DNA of 64,000 nt from Aquimarina rhabdastrellae. Its GTDB lineage: Bacteria; Bacteroidota; Bacteroidia; Flavobacteriales; Flavobacteriaceae. The position numbers and the translations under genes are program-made. This document shows positions 1 to 9,659 of the stretch, in pieces. The notes beneath the pieces were generated by a model. The model was not told the origin of the DNA and ran no database searches. It saw only the letters and a list, made by a program, of their open reading frames with translations. Positions within the stretch are counted from its first letter, which is position 1. The number at the start of each line of letters is the position of its first letter. Location of the stretch: contig CANDNT010000020.1 in the NCBI GenBank assembly GCA_947387485.1, positions 1 to 64,000 on the forward strand, given 5' to 3'.

Positions 1-3000
1 TGCATATTCTAATAAGACTTTAAAATCTTCATCTACCTCATCATTTACAACCTCTGGAATTCTAAATCTAAAATCTAACTCATTATTATCACCTCCATTT
101 ACTACCCAATCGTCTGCTGGTAAATCTGGTTCAATCTCACTTATACAAGCACCACTAAAATGCGCTGTCAAAAATATTTCATGGAAAGGCACTACACCAA
201 CTTCTTCATATTCATCTACTCTATAAGCTTGGTATACCCCTCGCTCACATTCTGTAAAAATCTGAATACCTAAATCTTCATAAGAAATATTTTCTGGTGC
301 ATCTAATCCTCTAGCAATACGCAATTGTGCTGTAATCTCTTGTGTATAACCTGTAGGTGAACTTGAATCTGGTCCAAAAACAAATTCTGATCGTGTAGTA
401 GGTTCAAAAATAGGCGATTCGTTCAAGAAAATTTGTGCTCCTTCATTATTACTAGCAGCATTTATCCCTACAAAAACTCTATTATTGGTATTTAATACAT
501 CTGATCTTCTTGTATTACGTAGGGTTAAAGTGTATAAAATAGATTCATCTCCTGTACCAAAACCTACAGTTTTATCCACATCTAACTGTACTCCATCAAT
601 AGGCACTGTTCCTGATTCAAATGGACAACGGCTATCTCCTGCTACCGTTAAAAACATAGGGGTATCATATACAGGATCTCTACGTACTCTTACATTAAAA
701 TTATCTCCTGCATCATCATCTGTTAAGGTAAAACTATCAACTCTTGTATTTTCATTTTCTGTACCATCACTACCACCTACTACTCCTGTAATAGATAAGT
801 TTGTGGTTAAACCTACTGTGGCTCCTAGTATATTATGTCTAGTTCTAAACTCTGTATTTACTCCTCCACTTACATTTCCTGAGTTTTGCTCACTATCGTT
901 TACAGCTCTAGTTAATTCATAAGTAATTGATGTTCCTGACGAAAAGGAAATTTCGCTATCTATATCAGGAACATTACCTGCTGCATTAGACACTCTTCTT
1001 ATATCACTAGTCGTATCTTCAAAAGTATCTCCATCATTAAATTGATTTAGAAATTCTGATCTACTAGGCCTTCTAATGATTTCTTGCCATTCTTGAGCTT
1101 CTATAAAATATCGTACTAGATCTACATCTGCATCTTCTGGACTAGGATCAAAATTAAATCCATCGATAGTTAACTGCAAATCAATTGTATTTCTTGCCGC
1201 TACACTTTCTGCTGTAGGAGGAAATAACTCATCATGTCGCTCTATAAATAAACGTTGTAAATCTGGTATAATATCATCTTCTATTTGCTGTCTCGTAAAA
1301 GCAAATGGAGTGGCTTCATCTGCTGTCATCGCCATTCTATCTGTATCGATATCTACAGTACAATTAGTCACCGTTAAGGTACGTCCTGTTCCAAAAGTTA
1401 ATACTTGCGAAGTACCTATAAATACATCTGCATCCTGCCCCACATAAGTATCAAATGTAGGAGTAGAGATACTTCTTGATACAGATACACTATTACCGTT
1501 TCCTGTTGTTCTTCGATAGGTTGAATTTACACTACCCCCAATAGAAAAACCTGTTTCACTCTCTACAAACCTAGAAGACACTCCTGTCGCTAACCCAGCT
1601 CCTGCAGGTGCTACAACTGCTAAGTTGATCTGTGATGTCTCTAAAGAAACTCCTGCTGGCATACCTACAACACTAGTTGCCGTATCAAATCCTCCTTCTA
1701 CTGTTTTTGAATACGTATAGGTAGCTCCCTCTGAAATAGTAGCTGAACTACCATCCCCTGGTGGATCATGTAATACATATCCTACAGTAGGATCTATTAA
1801 TGTAAAATCACTATTCCCTCGTTGCGAACCTGTCACATATGCTCTTTCATTTGCATTTATATTTCGTCCATCATGAGATACCGCTACAGTAAGTTTGTTA
1901 AGATATGGAGCTACAAAATTTGGGATATTTGTAGTCGTCGTTGCAAAGTTTGCAAATCCTAAATCATTTGAATTGATACTTAGATTTCCTGACAGCATAC
2001 TTCCTCCTATAGCTACTGTTGCGTCTTCAACAGGACAAGTATTTGATCCATATCGTTCAAATACATTAACTGTAAATATCATCCCTACTCCTGCTGGAAC
2101 CGTATAAATAACTCCATCGTCATCGCTACATGAAGCGGTTACTAATCGCTCATCCAGTTGTGCTTGAGTCAACATTAACGTTTCTCCAATGATCTGTGCT
2201 AATTCTCCTTCTCTTAATTGATAAAAAGTAGTTTCTACTTCAATAGGATTTCTAAATTGGAAATCATAACTTAGATTACCTCTTCTCAAATCCAAAATTG
2301 GAGACTGTACTTGTCTTCCTGTATCTTCATTTGTTAAACTTACAGTATATTGCCCTGGTACTAAATCATGTACTTCAAAAACAGTATTATCTCCATTAAA
2401 GTTACTTCTATCAATCACTCTTTCATATGTAGGAAAAGCAATATCTGTACGTGTGATTGTTCCGCTCCATTCTCCTACTCCATAATTACATGGTACTACA
2501 ATATTCCCTACAAAAGATCTTCGTGTTGTATTTTCAAAATTAACACTAGATACAGCATCTGTTACATTAAACACATATTGACTATCATTTATAGGATCTA
2601 TTAAAGGAGCTACTTCACCTTCTCCTATCGCTCTATATCCATATTCAAATCTTCTAAAGTATCCTGAAGTTGACATATTATCAAAAAATGCGCCCCCTTG
2701 TAATACCAAAAATTCATTATCTCCAGACCCTTCATTTACAGCCAAATTAACTGCTCTTTCTCCTCTTTCATGCTCAAAAGAATACGATAAGGTTAATTCA
2801 TCATCATCTGTAAGTACATCTCCATTTCTAATAGCTTCTAATATTCCAGGACTATAAGCATCTGTTCTATATTCTAAAATATCCATATTAGCTCTAGAGA
2901 AATTAATTCTAGGTTCAGTTCCTGTACCTACATTTTGTGCTCCTAGATATACCTTATCATTAATCATCAAGCCATTGTATAATGCAGTACGATAGTTATT

Positions 3001-5766
3001 ATTTACTTTTAATGCTACCGTATTGGTATTAGGGTCTGCACTTATAGCAAAAAAGGCATATCTAGAATTACGCTCTATTGTTGCATTTAATATATCTGTG
3101 TCATTAATTACTAGATATACATGTTCATTATTTCTAAGTTCTAATCGTAACGCTCCCCAATGTAATATGGTTTGTATTGGGTTAAATGTTTCTCCTATAC
3201 TTTCTTCTACTAGATCTGGTAATACAAAACCTGACCATGTAAAGCTATCGGTATCATTTAATACAATATTAGAACTACTTTCTACATAACCTGTACTTCC
3301 ATCAAAATCTAAACTTGTTTGATCTGCATTTGTAGCATCATCATCTAAATCTGAAATTATATTTTGTGCTACTCGTATAGTACGTCTTCCTGGCGTAGCT
3401 GTGATTACATACACTCCATCTGCATTAGTTCGTACTTGTGCATTCGGATCTGTACTTGTTACTAAATTACCATTCACCTCTATACCTGTACCTTGTAATG
3501 AAGGAATATCAAATAGTTCTGCTGGATTATCAGTATCTGGAACACGGTATACGATACGTCCTGAAATTGGTAATGCCGAATTATCTGTAAAATTAGCCTG
3601 CTTATCCTCTGGTGTTAATGATCGCTCTATTTCTCGTACTTCATTTTCTGGCATAAAATCACCATTAGGTCTTGACGGAGTAATTCTATAGAATAATCCA
3701 TTTCCAATTCCATCTATACCTTGCCTTCCTGCATTGATAGTAGTTATCCCATAACGTCCATCCATATCGGTATATGCTCCATAGGTAATTGGTGCTTGAG
3801 CTGCTGCTGCTAAACGTATTAATTCTCCTCTGCTACCATCTGCTAATAATCTTACACCACCTGATAACCTTCCTCTGGTTGTAATTGCCTGATTATATAT
3901 AGTAGTAGCATCCGGTAAATCTAATCGATAATACGCTAATAAATTCTCTTCTTCCCCTGTAATGATCAAATTCTTATATCTTCCTATTTCAATAGTTGAT
4001 CGTCTTCCTTTCCATATACGGATTTCATCTAACTGATAGGTATTATTTACAGCTGCATTAAAAGAAAATTCAGAACTTCTATTTAATCCTACTACAAATG
4101 GATTTGTTGTAGTCACATTTGCTGTAAACTCACTTGCCCCATTAGTTGGAGCAATTCCTCCATCAATATATAAAGCTCCTCCTTCTGGACTAAACGTAAA
4201 TGCATAATGATGCCAATCGGTATCATCTGGTTTCGTTGTGGTTAAATACGTAATTGTATTCGCAGGATTAGTAGGATTTAACGATTGCACATTAATTGAT
4301 GTATTGGTAATACGTATTTCTCCTACATCTAATTTAAATACAATATTTTCTCCAGAGCTAGAAGTTAGGGTTCTATACCAAAACTCTATAGTACCTCTTC
4401 CTGCTGCTTGCTCAAAAATAGTTACATCGTTAATTCCTATTGGTGAAGATGTATTGGGTCTAAACTCTAAAGCACTTCCTGGAGTATCTCCTGTTACTGG
4501 TACTGCTGTTACTAATGCATTTTGAGTAGCTACACTAAGAGGCGTTTGGATTTCACCTTCTACTACACCATTTGCAAAGACTAATCCATTATCTACTCCT
4601 GGATTACCTCCTTGGTCTGGTGTTACTGTATACTCATATAATTCATTTGGTAATACATTATCATCAAAAAAAGGTACAAAAGTCGATACTGGAAAATTTG
4701 CAGCTACCTCTTTTGTAGCTATTCTACTAGGTAAACTATTAGGATCTGCTAGATTTCTTCTTTCGATCGTATAACTAGTAATATCTCTAAGATGCGGCCA
4801 ACGTAAGGTGATTCCATCTCTTCCTCCTGATACTGCAGTAAAATCTGCTCCATTTCCATCTGTTGCTTGTAACAATACATCATCCAAACCAAAAATAGGA
4901 TGATCTGCCATAGTCGTTAACTCGGCTAAACGAACTCCACTAGTTCCAAATACTCTACTTGATACACGTGCACTTTGTGTTTGTATTACTGGATTAGTTA
5001 CTAGTGTCATTCTATTCGTCCACGTTGTAGCTTCTAATTGAGGTAAATTATTTAATGGCGCTTCTACAAAACTATCATCTACATAAGCAATTACTAATCC
5101 TGCATTTGCTAAAGTATTTAAGTTTGTAGCATTTTCATTAAAAAAGGAACGAAAACGATTTTCTTCTATTTGTATTTGTGTTCGTCTACGATTCCAGGCT
5201 CTAAACTCTGCTATACTCAATTGATCGTGAGCCGCTATGGTAAAATATAAATACTCAGGTTGAATACTCGCTTCATACTGCATTACTGTTTGCTGTATAC
5301 CGTCTATATAAATACGTAAGTTTTGTTGCGTTTGAGTCGCTCCTGGAGCAAAAGTCAATGCTATATGGTGCCATTCATTATCTTCTAAGCGAGAAGAAGC
5401 AGCTAATTCAATATCTGGAATTACAGCATTTCCTATTGTTAATTGTAATTGATCTCTTGATCCCATTACAGTAAACTCATCACTTCCTTTTTTTAAATTG
5501 GATAATCGCCATGGTTCATAAGTCTCATCTGTATCTTCTGCCCCTTTTGATGCCATGACCCAAAACTCTATCGTAGCTTGTCTAGCTATTCCCCCATTAA
5601 GCAATTCTGAGGTTAATTGTGTTTTAGTATCAAAATGAGTAGTATATCCATTTCCTCCATTAAGCATTAGTACTGGAGGCCTTTTTACTTGGGCATGAAT
5701 ATTAGTTAAACCCATATATATTGTCATAACCCATAACAATATATACTGTATATAATTCTTTTTCAT
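1..5766 (-). CDS. Giant LamG/Ig-like T9SS surface protein, copy A (C-terminus beyond window)
   Basis: Open without a stop from an ATG at 5764-5766 to the window edge: 1922 codons, about two thirds of the ~2970 expected from copies B and C. It starts with a signal peptide (lysines, hydrophobic stretch, NIHAQ). LamG-like jelly-roll domains lie near residues 50-210 and 455-615, an FN3-like strand pair near 320, and a third LamG near 830-985. Family landmarks are HDPPGD near residue 1334 and QDADVFIG near 1443, followed by a charged, probably helical stretch. Closest to copy C, with long identical nucleotide tracts. The gene lies 10 nt after the small secreted-protein gene, so the two are almost surely co-transcribed. 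From copies B and C I infer that the missing part carries a fourth LamG and a T9SS sorting domain. The likely role is a cell-surface or secreted adhesin; the ligand is unknown. Confidence 0.9.
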   Translation of the reverse strand, partial: MKKNYIQYILLWVMTIYMGLTNIHAQVKRPPVLMLNGGNGYTTHFDTKTQLTSELLNGGIARQATIEFWVMASKGAEDTDETYEPWRLSNLKKGSDEFTVMGSRDQLQLTIGNAVIPDIELAASSRLEDNEWHHIALTFAPGATQTQQNLRIYIDGIQQTVMQYEASIQPEYLYFTIAAHDQLSIAEFRAWNRRRTQIQIEENRFRSFFNENATNLNTLANAGLVIAYVDDSFVEAPLNNLPQLEATTWTNRMTLVTNPVIQTQSARVSSRVFGTSGVRLAELTTMADHPIFGLDDVLLQATDGNGADFTAVSGGRDGITLRWPHLRDITSYTIERRNLADPNSLPSRIATKEVAANFPVSTFVPFFDDNVLPNELYEYTVTPDQGGNPGVDNGLVFANGVVEGEIQTPLSVATQNALVTAVPVTGDTPGSALEFRPNTSSPIGINDVTIFEQAAGRGTIEFWYRTLTSSSGENIVFKLDVGEIRITNTSINVQSLNPTNPANTITYLTTTKPDDTDWHHYAFTFSPEGGALYIDGGIAPTNGASEFTANVTTTNPFVVGLNRSSEFSFNAAVNNTYQLDEIRIWKGRRSTIEIGRYKNLIITGEEENLLAYYRLDLPDATTIYNQAITTRGRLSGGVRLLADGSRGELIRLAAAAQAPITYGAYTDMDGRYGITTINAGRQGIDGIGNGLFYRITPSRPNGDFMPENEVREIERSLTPEDKQANFTDNSALPISGRIVYRVPDTDNPAELFDIPSLQGTGIEVNGNLVTSTDPNAQVRTNADGVYVITATPGRRTIRVAQNIISDLDDDATNADQTSLDFDGSTGYVESSSNIVLNDTDSFTWSGFVLPDLVEESIGETFNPIQTILHWGALRLELRNNEHVYLVINDTDILNATIERNSRYAFFAISADPNTNTVALKVNNNYRTALYNGLMINDKVYLGAQNVGTGTEPRINFSRANMDILEYRTDAYSPGILEAIRNGDVLTDDDELTLSYSFEHERGERAVNLAVNEGSGDNEFLVLQGGAFFDNMSTSGYFRRFEYGYRAIGEGEVAPLIDPINDSQYVFNVTDAVSSVNFENTTRRSFVGNIVVPCNYGVGEWSGTITRTDIAFPTYERVIDRSNFNGDNTVFEVHDLVPGQYTVSLTNEDTGRQVQSPILDLRRGNLSYDFQFRNPIEVETTFYQLREGELAQIIGETLMLTQAQLDERLVTASCSDDDGVIYTVPAGVGMIFTVNVFERYGSNTCPVEDATVAIGGSMLSGNLSINSNDLGFANFATTTTNIPNFVAPYLNKLTVAVSHDGRNINANERAYVTGSQRGNSDFTLIDPTVGYVLHDPPGDGSSATISEGATYTYSKTVEGGFDTATSVVGMPAGVSLETSQINLAVVAPAGAGLATGVSSRFVESETGFSIGGSVNSTYRRTTGNGNSVSVSRSISTPTFDTYVGQDADVFIGTSQVLTFGTGRTLTVTNCTVDIDTDRMAMTADEATPFAFTRQQIEDDIIPDLQRLFIERHDELFPPTAESVAARNTIDLQLTIDGFNFDPSPEDADVDLVRYFIEAQEWQEIIRRPSRSEFLNQFNDGDTFEDTTSDIRRVSNAAGNVPDIDSEISFSSGTSITYELTRAVNDSEQNSGNVSGGVNTEFRTRHNILGATVGLTTNLSITGVVGGSDGTENENTRVDSFTLTDDDAGDNFNVRVRRDPVYDTPMFLTVAGDSRCPFESGTVPIDGVQLDVDKTVGFGTGDESILYTLTLRNTRRSDVLNTNNRVFVGINAASNNEGAQIFLNESPIFEPTTRSEFVFGPDSSSPTGYTQEITAQLRIARGLDAPENISYEDLGIQIFTECERGVYQAYRVDEYEEVGVVPFHEIFLTAHFSGACISEIEPDLPADDWVVNGGDNNELDFRFRIPEVVNDEVDEDFKVLLEYA

Positions 5767-5776
5767 ATATTGTTAT

Positions 5777-6382
5777 TTAGAATACATTAGTTACTCGTTG
5801 TAATCTATATTTAAATCTTCCTGCTACGGTTTCATTATCTATCACCCTAGTTAATCTTTGTCCAGAAGTATTTCTAAAAAATGTAACTGTAGGAGTTGTA
5901 CCATCTATTGGAGTTTGTAATCCAAATTGTCTAAAATTCCCTACTTCTATAGATATAATCTCTGTATCTTCTTCATCTTGCATTACAAGCTCCCAACAAT
6001 ATAACCGTATATCATCTTCTGAAGTCAACTTTTCAAACGTTACTGGTTCATTTACATTTGCTGGAGCAAAAGTTGGATTTCCAGCTCTTTTCAAAAAATA
6101 ATTTGGAGCTTTTGCAGATGCAATCAATACTATCCCTGTTCTACCTTCTATAGGCTGTAGTATAAATGATTGCAAAAAGCCATCTGTACTATTTAACTCT
6201 TCATTAGAAATAGGAGTTAATTCTGCTGCATTTGTTTCTAGATTATGATGTAACACATACGTATTACCATCACTTTGATCCTGACAGACAAATCTATATA
6301 GATAGGTCTCATTATTTTCTTGTGCTACTACACTAGTACATCCCAGTAATAATAACACCATAAATTGATATATTCTTTTCAT
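5777..6382 (-). CDS. Small secreted protein of the giant-protein cassette, copy A
   Basis: 201 residues starting MKRIYQF, with a signal peptide ending VVAQ. LLGC inside the signal could also serve as a lipobox, so it may be a lipoprotein. No family recognised. The body is rich in short beta-strand-like segments (LIASAKAPNYFLK, then FEKL) recalling beta-trefoil proteins; that is an inference only. All three copies end in N-x-F, with phenylalanine as the last residue. Gene 2 of the cassette: ~200 nt after the fibre-protein stop and 10 nt before the giant start. It could be a partner, chaperone or anchor for the giant. Confidence 0.85.
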   Translation of the reverse strand: MKRIYQFMVLLLLGCTSVVAQENNETYLYRFVCQDQSDGNTYVLHHNLETNAAELTPISNEELNSTDGFLQSFILQPIEGRTGIVLIASAKAPNYFLKRAGNPTFAPANVNEPVTFEKLTSEDDIRLYCWELVMQDEEDTEIISIEVGNFRQFGLQTPIDGTTPTVTFFRNTSGQRLTRVIDNETVAGRFKYRLQRVTNVF

Positions 6383-6426
6383 TTTTTATTTTATTTACCT
6401 TAGATAAAGACAACAGTTATTCTGCC

Positions 6427-6453
6427 CATTGTTTATTTCTTTTTAAAACAATG
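6427..6453 (-). promoter_or_regulatory. Leader hairpin 2, copy A
   Basis: CATTGTTT at 6427-6434 pairs with AAACAATG at 6446-6453 across an A/T-rich loop. It lies ~45 nt before the start of the small secreted-protein gene. Equivalent hairpins sit at the same place in copies B and C; in C one pair becomes a G-U wobble in the minus-strand RNA. Function unknown; it may affect translation or RNA stability of the downstream pair. Confidence 0.55.
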
Positions 6454-6523
6454 AGAAGACCTACTAATTTAATCGTCTTATTCTATAGGATATTGATGTT
6501 CGATATATTATATTCTCGATATA

Positions 6524-6551
6524 ATTGTCTCGTTTAAAAAAGCGAAACAAT
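6524..6551 (-). promoter_or_regulatory. Leader hairpin 1, copy A
   Basis: ATTGTCTCG at 6524-6532 pairs with CGAAACAAT at 6543-6551, with one wobble. Its base lies ~38 nt after the fibre-protein stop. No U-tract follows in the direction of transcription, so it is not a classical terminator. The same hairpin position is kept in copies B and C. It could be a processing site or attenuator that sets the ratio of gene 1 to genes 2 and 3. Confidence 0.55.
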
Positions 6552-6588
6552 CACTCGAACTGACAAATCAAACATTCTTTTTTGATTT

Positions 6589-7722
6589 TTATTTATTCAT
6601 TGCTGCTTCTAACGCTTCAATCTTTTTCATCAATTGTTCAATCTTTTTTTCTTGATTGATCGTATGTAATGTCAATTCTTCTACTTTTTCTACTAAAACG
6701 GTATTGATTTGGCCTACGTTCATTCCTTCTGCTACTACTTCTGCCTCAGTAGGCATATTAGGTAAGTGTTTATTTGCTTTAATATATTGTGCTACTTCTT
6801 TAAGCGGCATTAACTTATAATCTTTTGCAAATACATAATCAGGGAATGTTGTTACATTTAAACGTACTTGATCTGTTGTAATCACACCATCTTGAATACG
6901 AGTCATTTCATTTCCCCTTTGATTTAAGAACACAATTCTATCATCACCTGTATTGTTATTATCAGGTTGAAATCTTAGCATTCCGTTAGAGCTAATCAAT
7001 CCTCCATCACTTCCAGAGCGACGTAAAAATAACTCTCCATCTTGAACTTTTGCCATTTCTTCATTCGATGAATTTCTAAAGCTAATTTTATCTTCTGCCT
7101 CGTTATTTACACCTGGACGTAATTCTAATGCACCTGAACTTCTATATCTTCCACTAGCAACATAAATAGCTCTTCCCCCATTAATTTCTATACCTCCTCT
7201 AGCTTGTGATCCACTTCGACCTCCTACATATAAATTTCCTGTAACAGATAATTCATTAGAAAAACGTGAAGGTCTTAATACCTCTAATCCATCATCATAC
7301 GACATATTAGCTATAGTTCTTGTACTATTATTTTTACTCACCCTAAAACGGATAGGTTCGTTTGTATTATTTCTATCACTGTTTGAATGTATATCTAATC
7401 CTCTAATACTATGTAAATTTGCATAATCAGCATTATTTAATCCTCTAATTTGTAAACCTGCTCTATTAAATTCTGCAGTATAACTTCCTGCGGAGTTATT
7501 ATCTAATCGTCCTATTACAAATCGTATAGCTTCTTGATTTCTATCATTATTATTATCAGCTCTAATAATCACTCCATCATTTTGGTTAATATCTTGTCCC
7601 CAACTTGGACTATTATTAACTTGACTTCCTTCTGCCGAATACGATCCTGATTGTGCATGTAAACCTAGGCCTCCTAGACCTAACATTAAACATGTTAATG
7701 CTGTGATTTGTTTCTTTTTCAT
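6589..7722 (-). CDS. Secreted fibre-like protein with tail-fibre-type C-terminus, copy A
   Basis: 377 residues from the ATG at 7720-7722. The frame opens 21 codons earlier, but the internal start is preferred because it gives a proper signal peptide (MKKKQITALTCLMLGL...LHAQ). The mature part has ~45-residue repeats of the type L-x-I-x-S/P-D-x-D...D-x-I-x-F...M-x-x-x-x-D-G, as expected for a beta-rich shaft. The last ~80 residues (YVFAKDYKLMPL, NKHLPNMPTEAEV, then a heptad-rich helix) match the C-terminus common in Bacteroidota proteins annotated as tail fibre or S74-like. No S74 catalytic dyad can be claimed. Probably a trimeric surface fibre. First gene of the cassette. Confidence 0.85.
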   Translation of the reverse strand: MKKKQITALTCLMLGLGGLGLHAQSGSYSAEGSQVNNSPSWGQDINQNDGVIIRADNNNDRNQEAIRFVIGRLDNNSAGSYTAEFNRAGLQIRGLNNADYANLHSIRGLDIHSNSDRNNTNEPIRFRVSKNNSTRTIANMSYDDGLEVLRPSRFSNELSVTGNLYVGGRSGSQARGGIEINGGRAIYVASGRYRSSGALELRPGVNNEAEDKISFRNSSNEEMAKVQDGELFLRRSGSDGGLISSNGMLRFQPDNNNTGDDRIVFLNQRGNEMTRIQDGVITTDQVRLNVTTFPDYVFAKDYKLMPLKEVAQYIKANKHLPNMPTEAEVVAEGMNVGQINTVLVEKVEELTLHTINQEKKIEQLMKKIEALEAAMNK

Positions 7723-8345
7723 TTTTTTTAGATTTTTTAAATTATTTAATCTCTCTATTTTTTTGAGATAGTGCGCTAAATTCAAAAAAAAAGATGGGTA
7801 AAAACCCGATCTAAATCACATTGGAAACTTATTTAAAGTTTTTTCATTTGAAAAAATCAAGCTGATTAACTGCTAAAAAACAACACCTTATATTTTATAT
7901 ACAAAACTCATTATTCTTATTTTTTAACGTTTTGTATTGTTTTCTTTAACAATTCATTTATATTTATGCAAATCCTTTTTATTTAATCACTTATAACTTT
8001 TGACTATTTTATAAGGCTTATTTAATTTTATTGAAAATTTTGTTAATCATTTAAGCAACAATTTCTTATCATTTATAAAATCATGCTATGAATTTATTAT
8101 CTATACACATACTTTTACATACCATTACTTGACAACTTAATTTGATACTTATATAGTCCTAACTTTTTATCTAATACCCTCCATAACACAACAAAATAGT
8201 TCAAGCCCTTATAGAAAATATACTCTATGGTACTTTTTTCATATAAACATAGGCATATCATTTTTCTATGTACTAAGAAATGAATTGCTAAACCTTGCTT
8301 GTTTTTATTTAATCAATCATTTAGCATTAAGCTTTATTAAATTTT
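7723..8345. other. Divergent intergenic region between fibre gene A and Crp/Fnr pair
   Basis: About 620 bp of very AT-rich sequence with no supported gene. It must hold the promoters of the minus-strand cassette and of the plus-strand regulator pair. The only motif I can support is the shared CCAATGTGAT element at 7815-7830. No convincing Bacteroidota -7/-33 pair could be fixed by eye. Confidence 0.6.
7815..7830 (-). promoter_or_regulatory. Shared upstream element AAGTTTCCAATGTGAT, copy A
   Basis: On the minus strand it reads AAGTTTCCAATGTGAT, 93 nt before the fibre-protein start. Copy C has AAGTTACCAATGTGAT at 56576-56591 and the extra fibre gene has CAATGTGAT at 34727-34735. TGTGA is also the classic Crp half-site, and a Crp/Fnr pair is divergent from this promoter, so an operator role is plausible but untested. 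Confidence 0.45.
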
Positions 8346-8981
8346 ATGGATAACTCTACTGTAACACTCTTCAATCATATTGCTATCGAACAAGGTTTTA
8401 ATTCTGCTTTGTTACAGCATGGAAATAAACAATATTTTAAGCCTAATGATGTTGTATTATCATCTGCTACATCTTCATCTTATATTGGTTTTATTACAAA
8501 AGGTCTTGTAAAAGTTACCCTTCAGGCTTCAGAAAAGCAATTCTTTTTATTTTACCTCAATGCAAAAAATAATTTTATCATCAATGATATTGACATCATG
8601 CTAGGGACGCCTATCCTTACATCTTATATAGCTATGACTGATGTTGAAATTTATTGGGTATCAAAATCTATTGTTGATAGGTGGTACGTTGACTATCCCA
8701 TGTTTAAAGATTTTTCTTTTTTAACCATGCAAATCAATATGGACTCAATATTGTCCAAATTAGCAACTATTAATTCTCTTGTATTAAAAGATCGCTTATT
8801 TAATTTTTTAAGAGAATCTGCATTGCAACTAGAATCAGATACTTTTAAAGTTTTAATAAACACACTTGCCAGTGATTTAAATGCTAGTGTACAAGCTATA
8901 TCTAGGGCTCTTAATCAATTAGAAAAAGAATTTAAAATAAATCGAAATCATAAATACATCACTATTTGTAATTATTATTAA
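8346..8981 (+). CDS. Crp/Fnr-family transcriptional regulator
   Basis: 211 residues: N-terminal cyclic-nucleotide-type beta-roll (about 20-115; FITKGLVKVTLQ is the typical strand), a dimerisation helix (~120-155), and a C-terminal winged helix (LASDLNASVQAISRALNQLEKE, ~170-200). There is no N-terminal cysteine cluster, so it is not a [4Fe-4S] Fnr, and the ligand is unknown. It lies 4 nt upstream of a second family member, forming a two-regulator operon divergent from surface-protein cassette A. I infer control of that cassette from position only. Confidence 0.85.
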   Translation: MDNSTVTLFNHIAIEQGFNSALLQHGNKQYFKPNDVVLSSATSSSYIGFITKGLVKVTLQASEKQFFLFYLNAKNNFIINDIDIMLGTPILTSYIAMTDVEIYWVSKSIVDRWYVDYPMFKDFSFLTMQINMDSILSKLATINSLVLKDRLFNFLRESALQLESDTFKVLINTLASDLNASVQAISRALNQLEKEFKINRNHKYITICNYY

Positions 8982-8985
8982 TATC

Positions 8986-9597
8986 ATGCCTACTTATTTC
9001 CCCCCTTTGTTTCCTGATGAGTTAATTAAGAAATTAATTTCTATGGGGCATTGTAAATCTTATGCTCCCGGAGAAATTATTCTTACTGGTAAGCAAAAAC
9101 AAAACTTAAACTATTTTATGATTGATGGTCTCGTTAAGGTCTATCTAGAAAAAAATGGTAAGAAATTCTTTATTTCTTATCAAAAAGATTCTGATTTTAG
9201 ATTACTTAACACGATTTCGGCGATCTCTAATCGTGCTGAGAATTTTTCTTTTAAAGTAGTACATCCTTCAGAAATTCTCATTTTATCGAAAAAGCAAGTC
9301 TTTGAGTCTTTTCATGATTATCCCTCTTTTAAAAAACACATTTTTGATTGTTATCAAAAAGAATATCAAATGATCATAGATAATTTAAAATTCACTTTAA
9401 GTTCCTCTTTAATCGATCGCCTATATGATTATCTCAAAGTAAAAGCTGCTTTTCTTAATGATTATAAAGTCCCATACACTACTCAAGAAATTGCTGAAGA
9501 TTTACAGTTTTCAAGACAATCTATTACTAAAGGATTAATGGAACTTGAACAGCAACAAAAAATTATCCGTAATATTAATACTATTATCATGCTATAG
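8986..9597 (+). CDS. Crp/Fnr-family transcriptional regulator, second of pair
   Basis: 203 residues with beta-roll (NYFMIDGLVKVYLEKNGK, ~40-60) and C-terminal helix-turn-helix (TTQEIAEDLQFSRQSITKGLMELE, ~160-185). It is much closer to the regulator at 62773-63393 than to its operon partner: both share YFPxLFPxELI at the start, a DFRxLNxIS block and FDCYQKEY. Four nt downstream of the first regulator, so translationally coupled or nearly so. Ligand unknown. Ends at a hairpin terminator. Confidence 0.85.
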   Translation: MPTYFPPLFPDELIKKLISMGHCKSYAPGEIILTGKQKQNLNYFMIDGLVKVYLEKNGKKFFISYQKDSDFRLLNTISAISNRAENFSFKVVHPSEILILSKKQVFESFHDYPSFKKHIFDCYQKEYQMIIDNLKFTLSSSLIDRLYDYLKVKAAFLNDYKVPYTTQEIAEDLQFSRQSITKGLMELEQQQKIIRNINTIIML

Positions 9598-9610
9598 TTT
9601 ATGGCTTATA

Positions 9611-9646
9611 AAAAAAGAAGCTTACATTAATAGTAAGCCTCTTTTT
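9611..9646. terminator. Bidirectional terminator between convergent genes
   Basis: A-tract 9611-9616, GAAGCTTAC at 9617-9625 pairing with GTAAGCCTC at 9633-9641 (one mismatch), then T-tract 9642-9646. It sits between the plus-strand regulator pair and the minus-strand phosphoesterase, and can serve both. Confidence 0.75.
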
Positions 9647-9659
9647 AAACCGTTTCTTA

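Noticed and set aside
485..4525. Several plus-strand open frames of 70-145 codons
   Set aside because: They lie opposite the giant A reading frame, which is open throughout and matches copies B and C; they lack their own family features.
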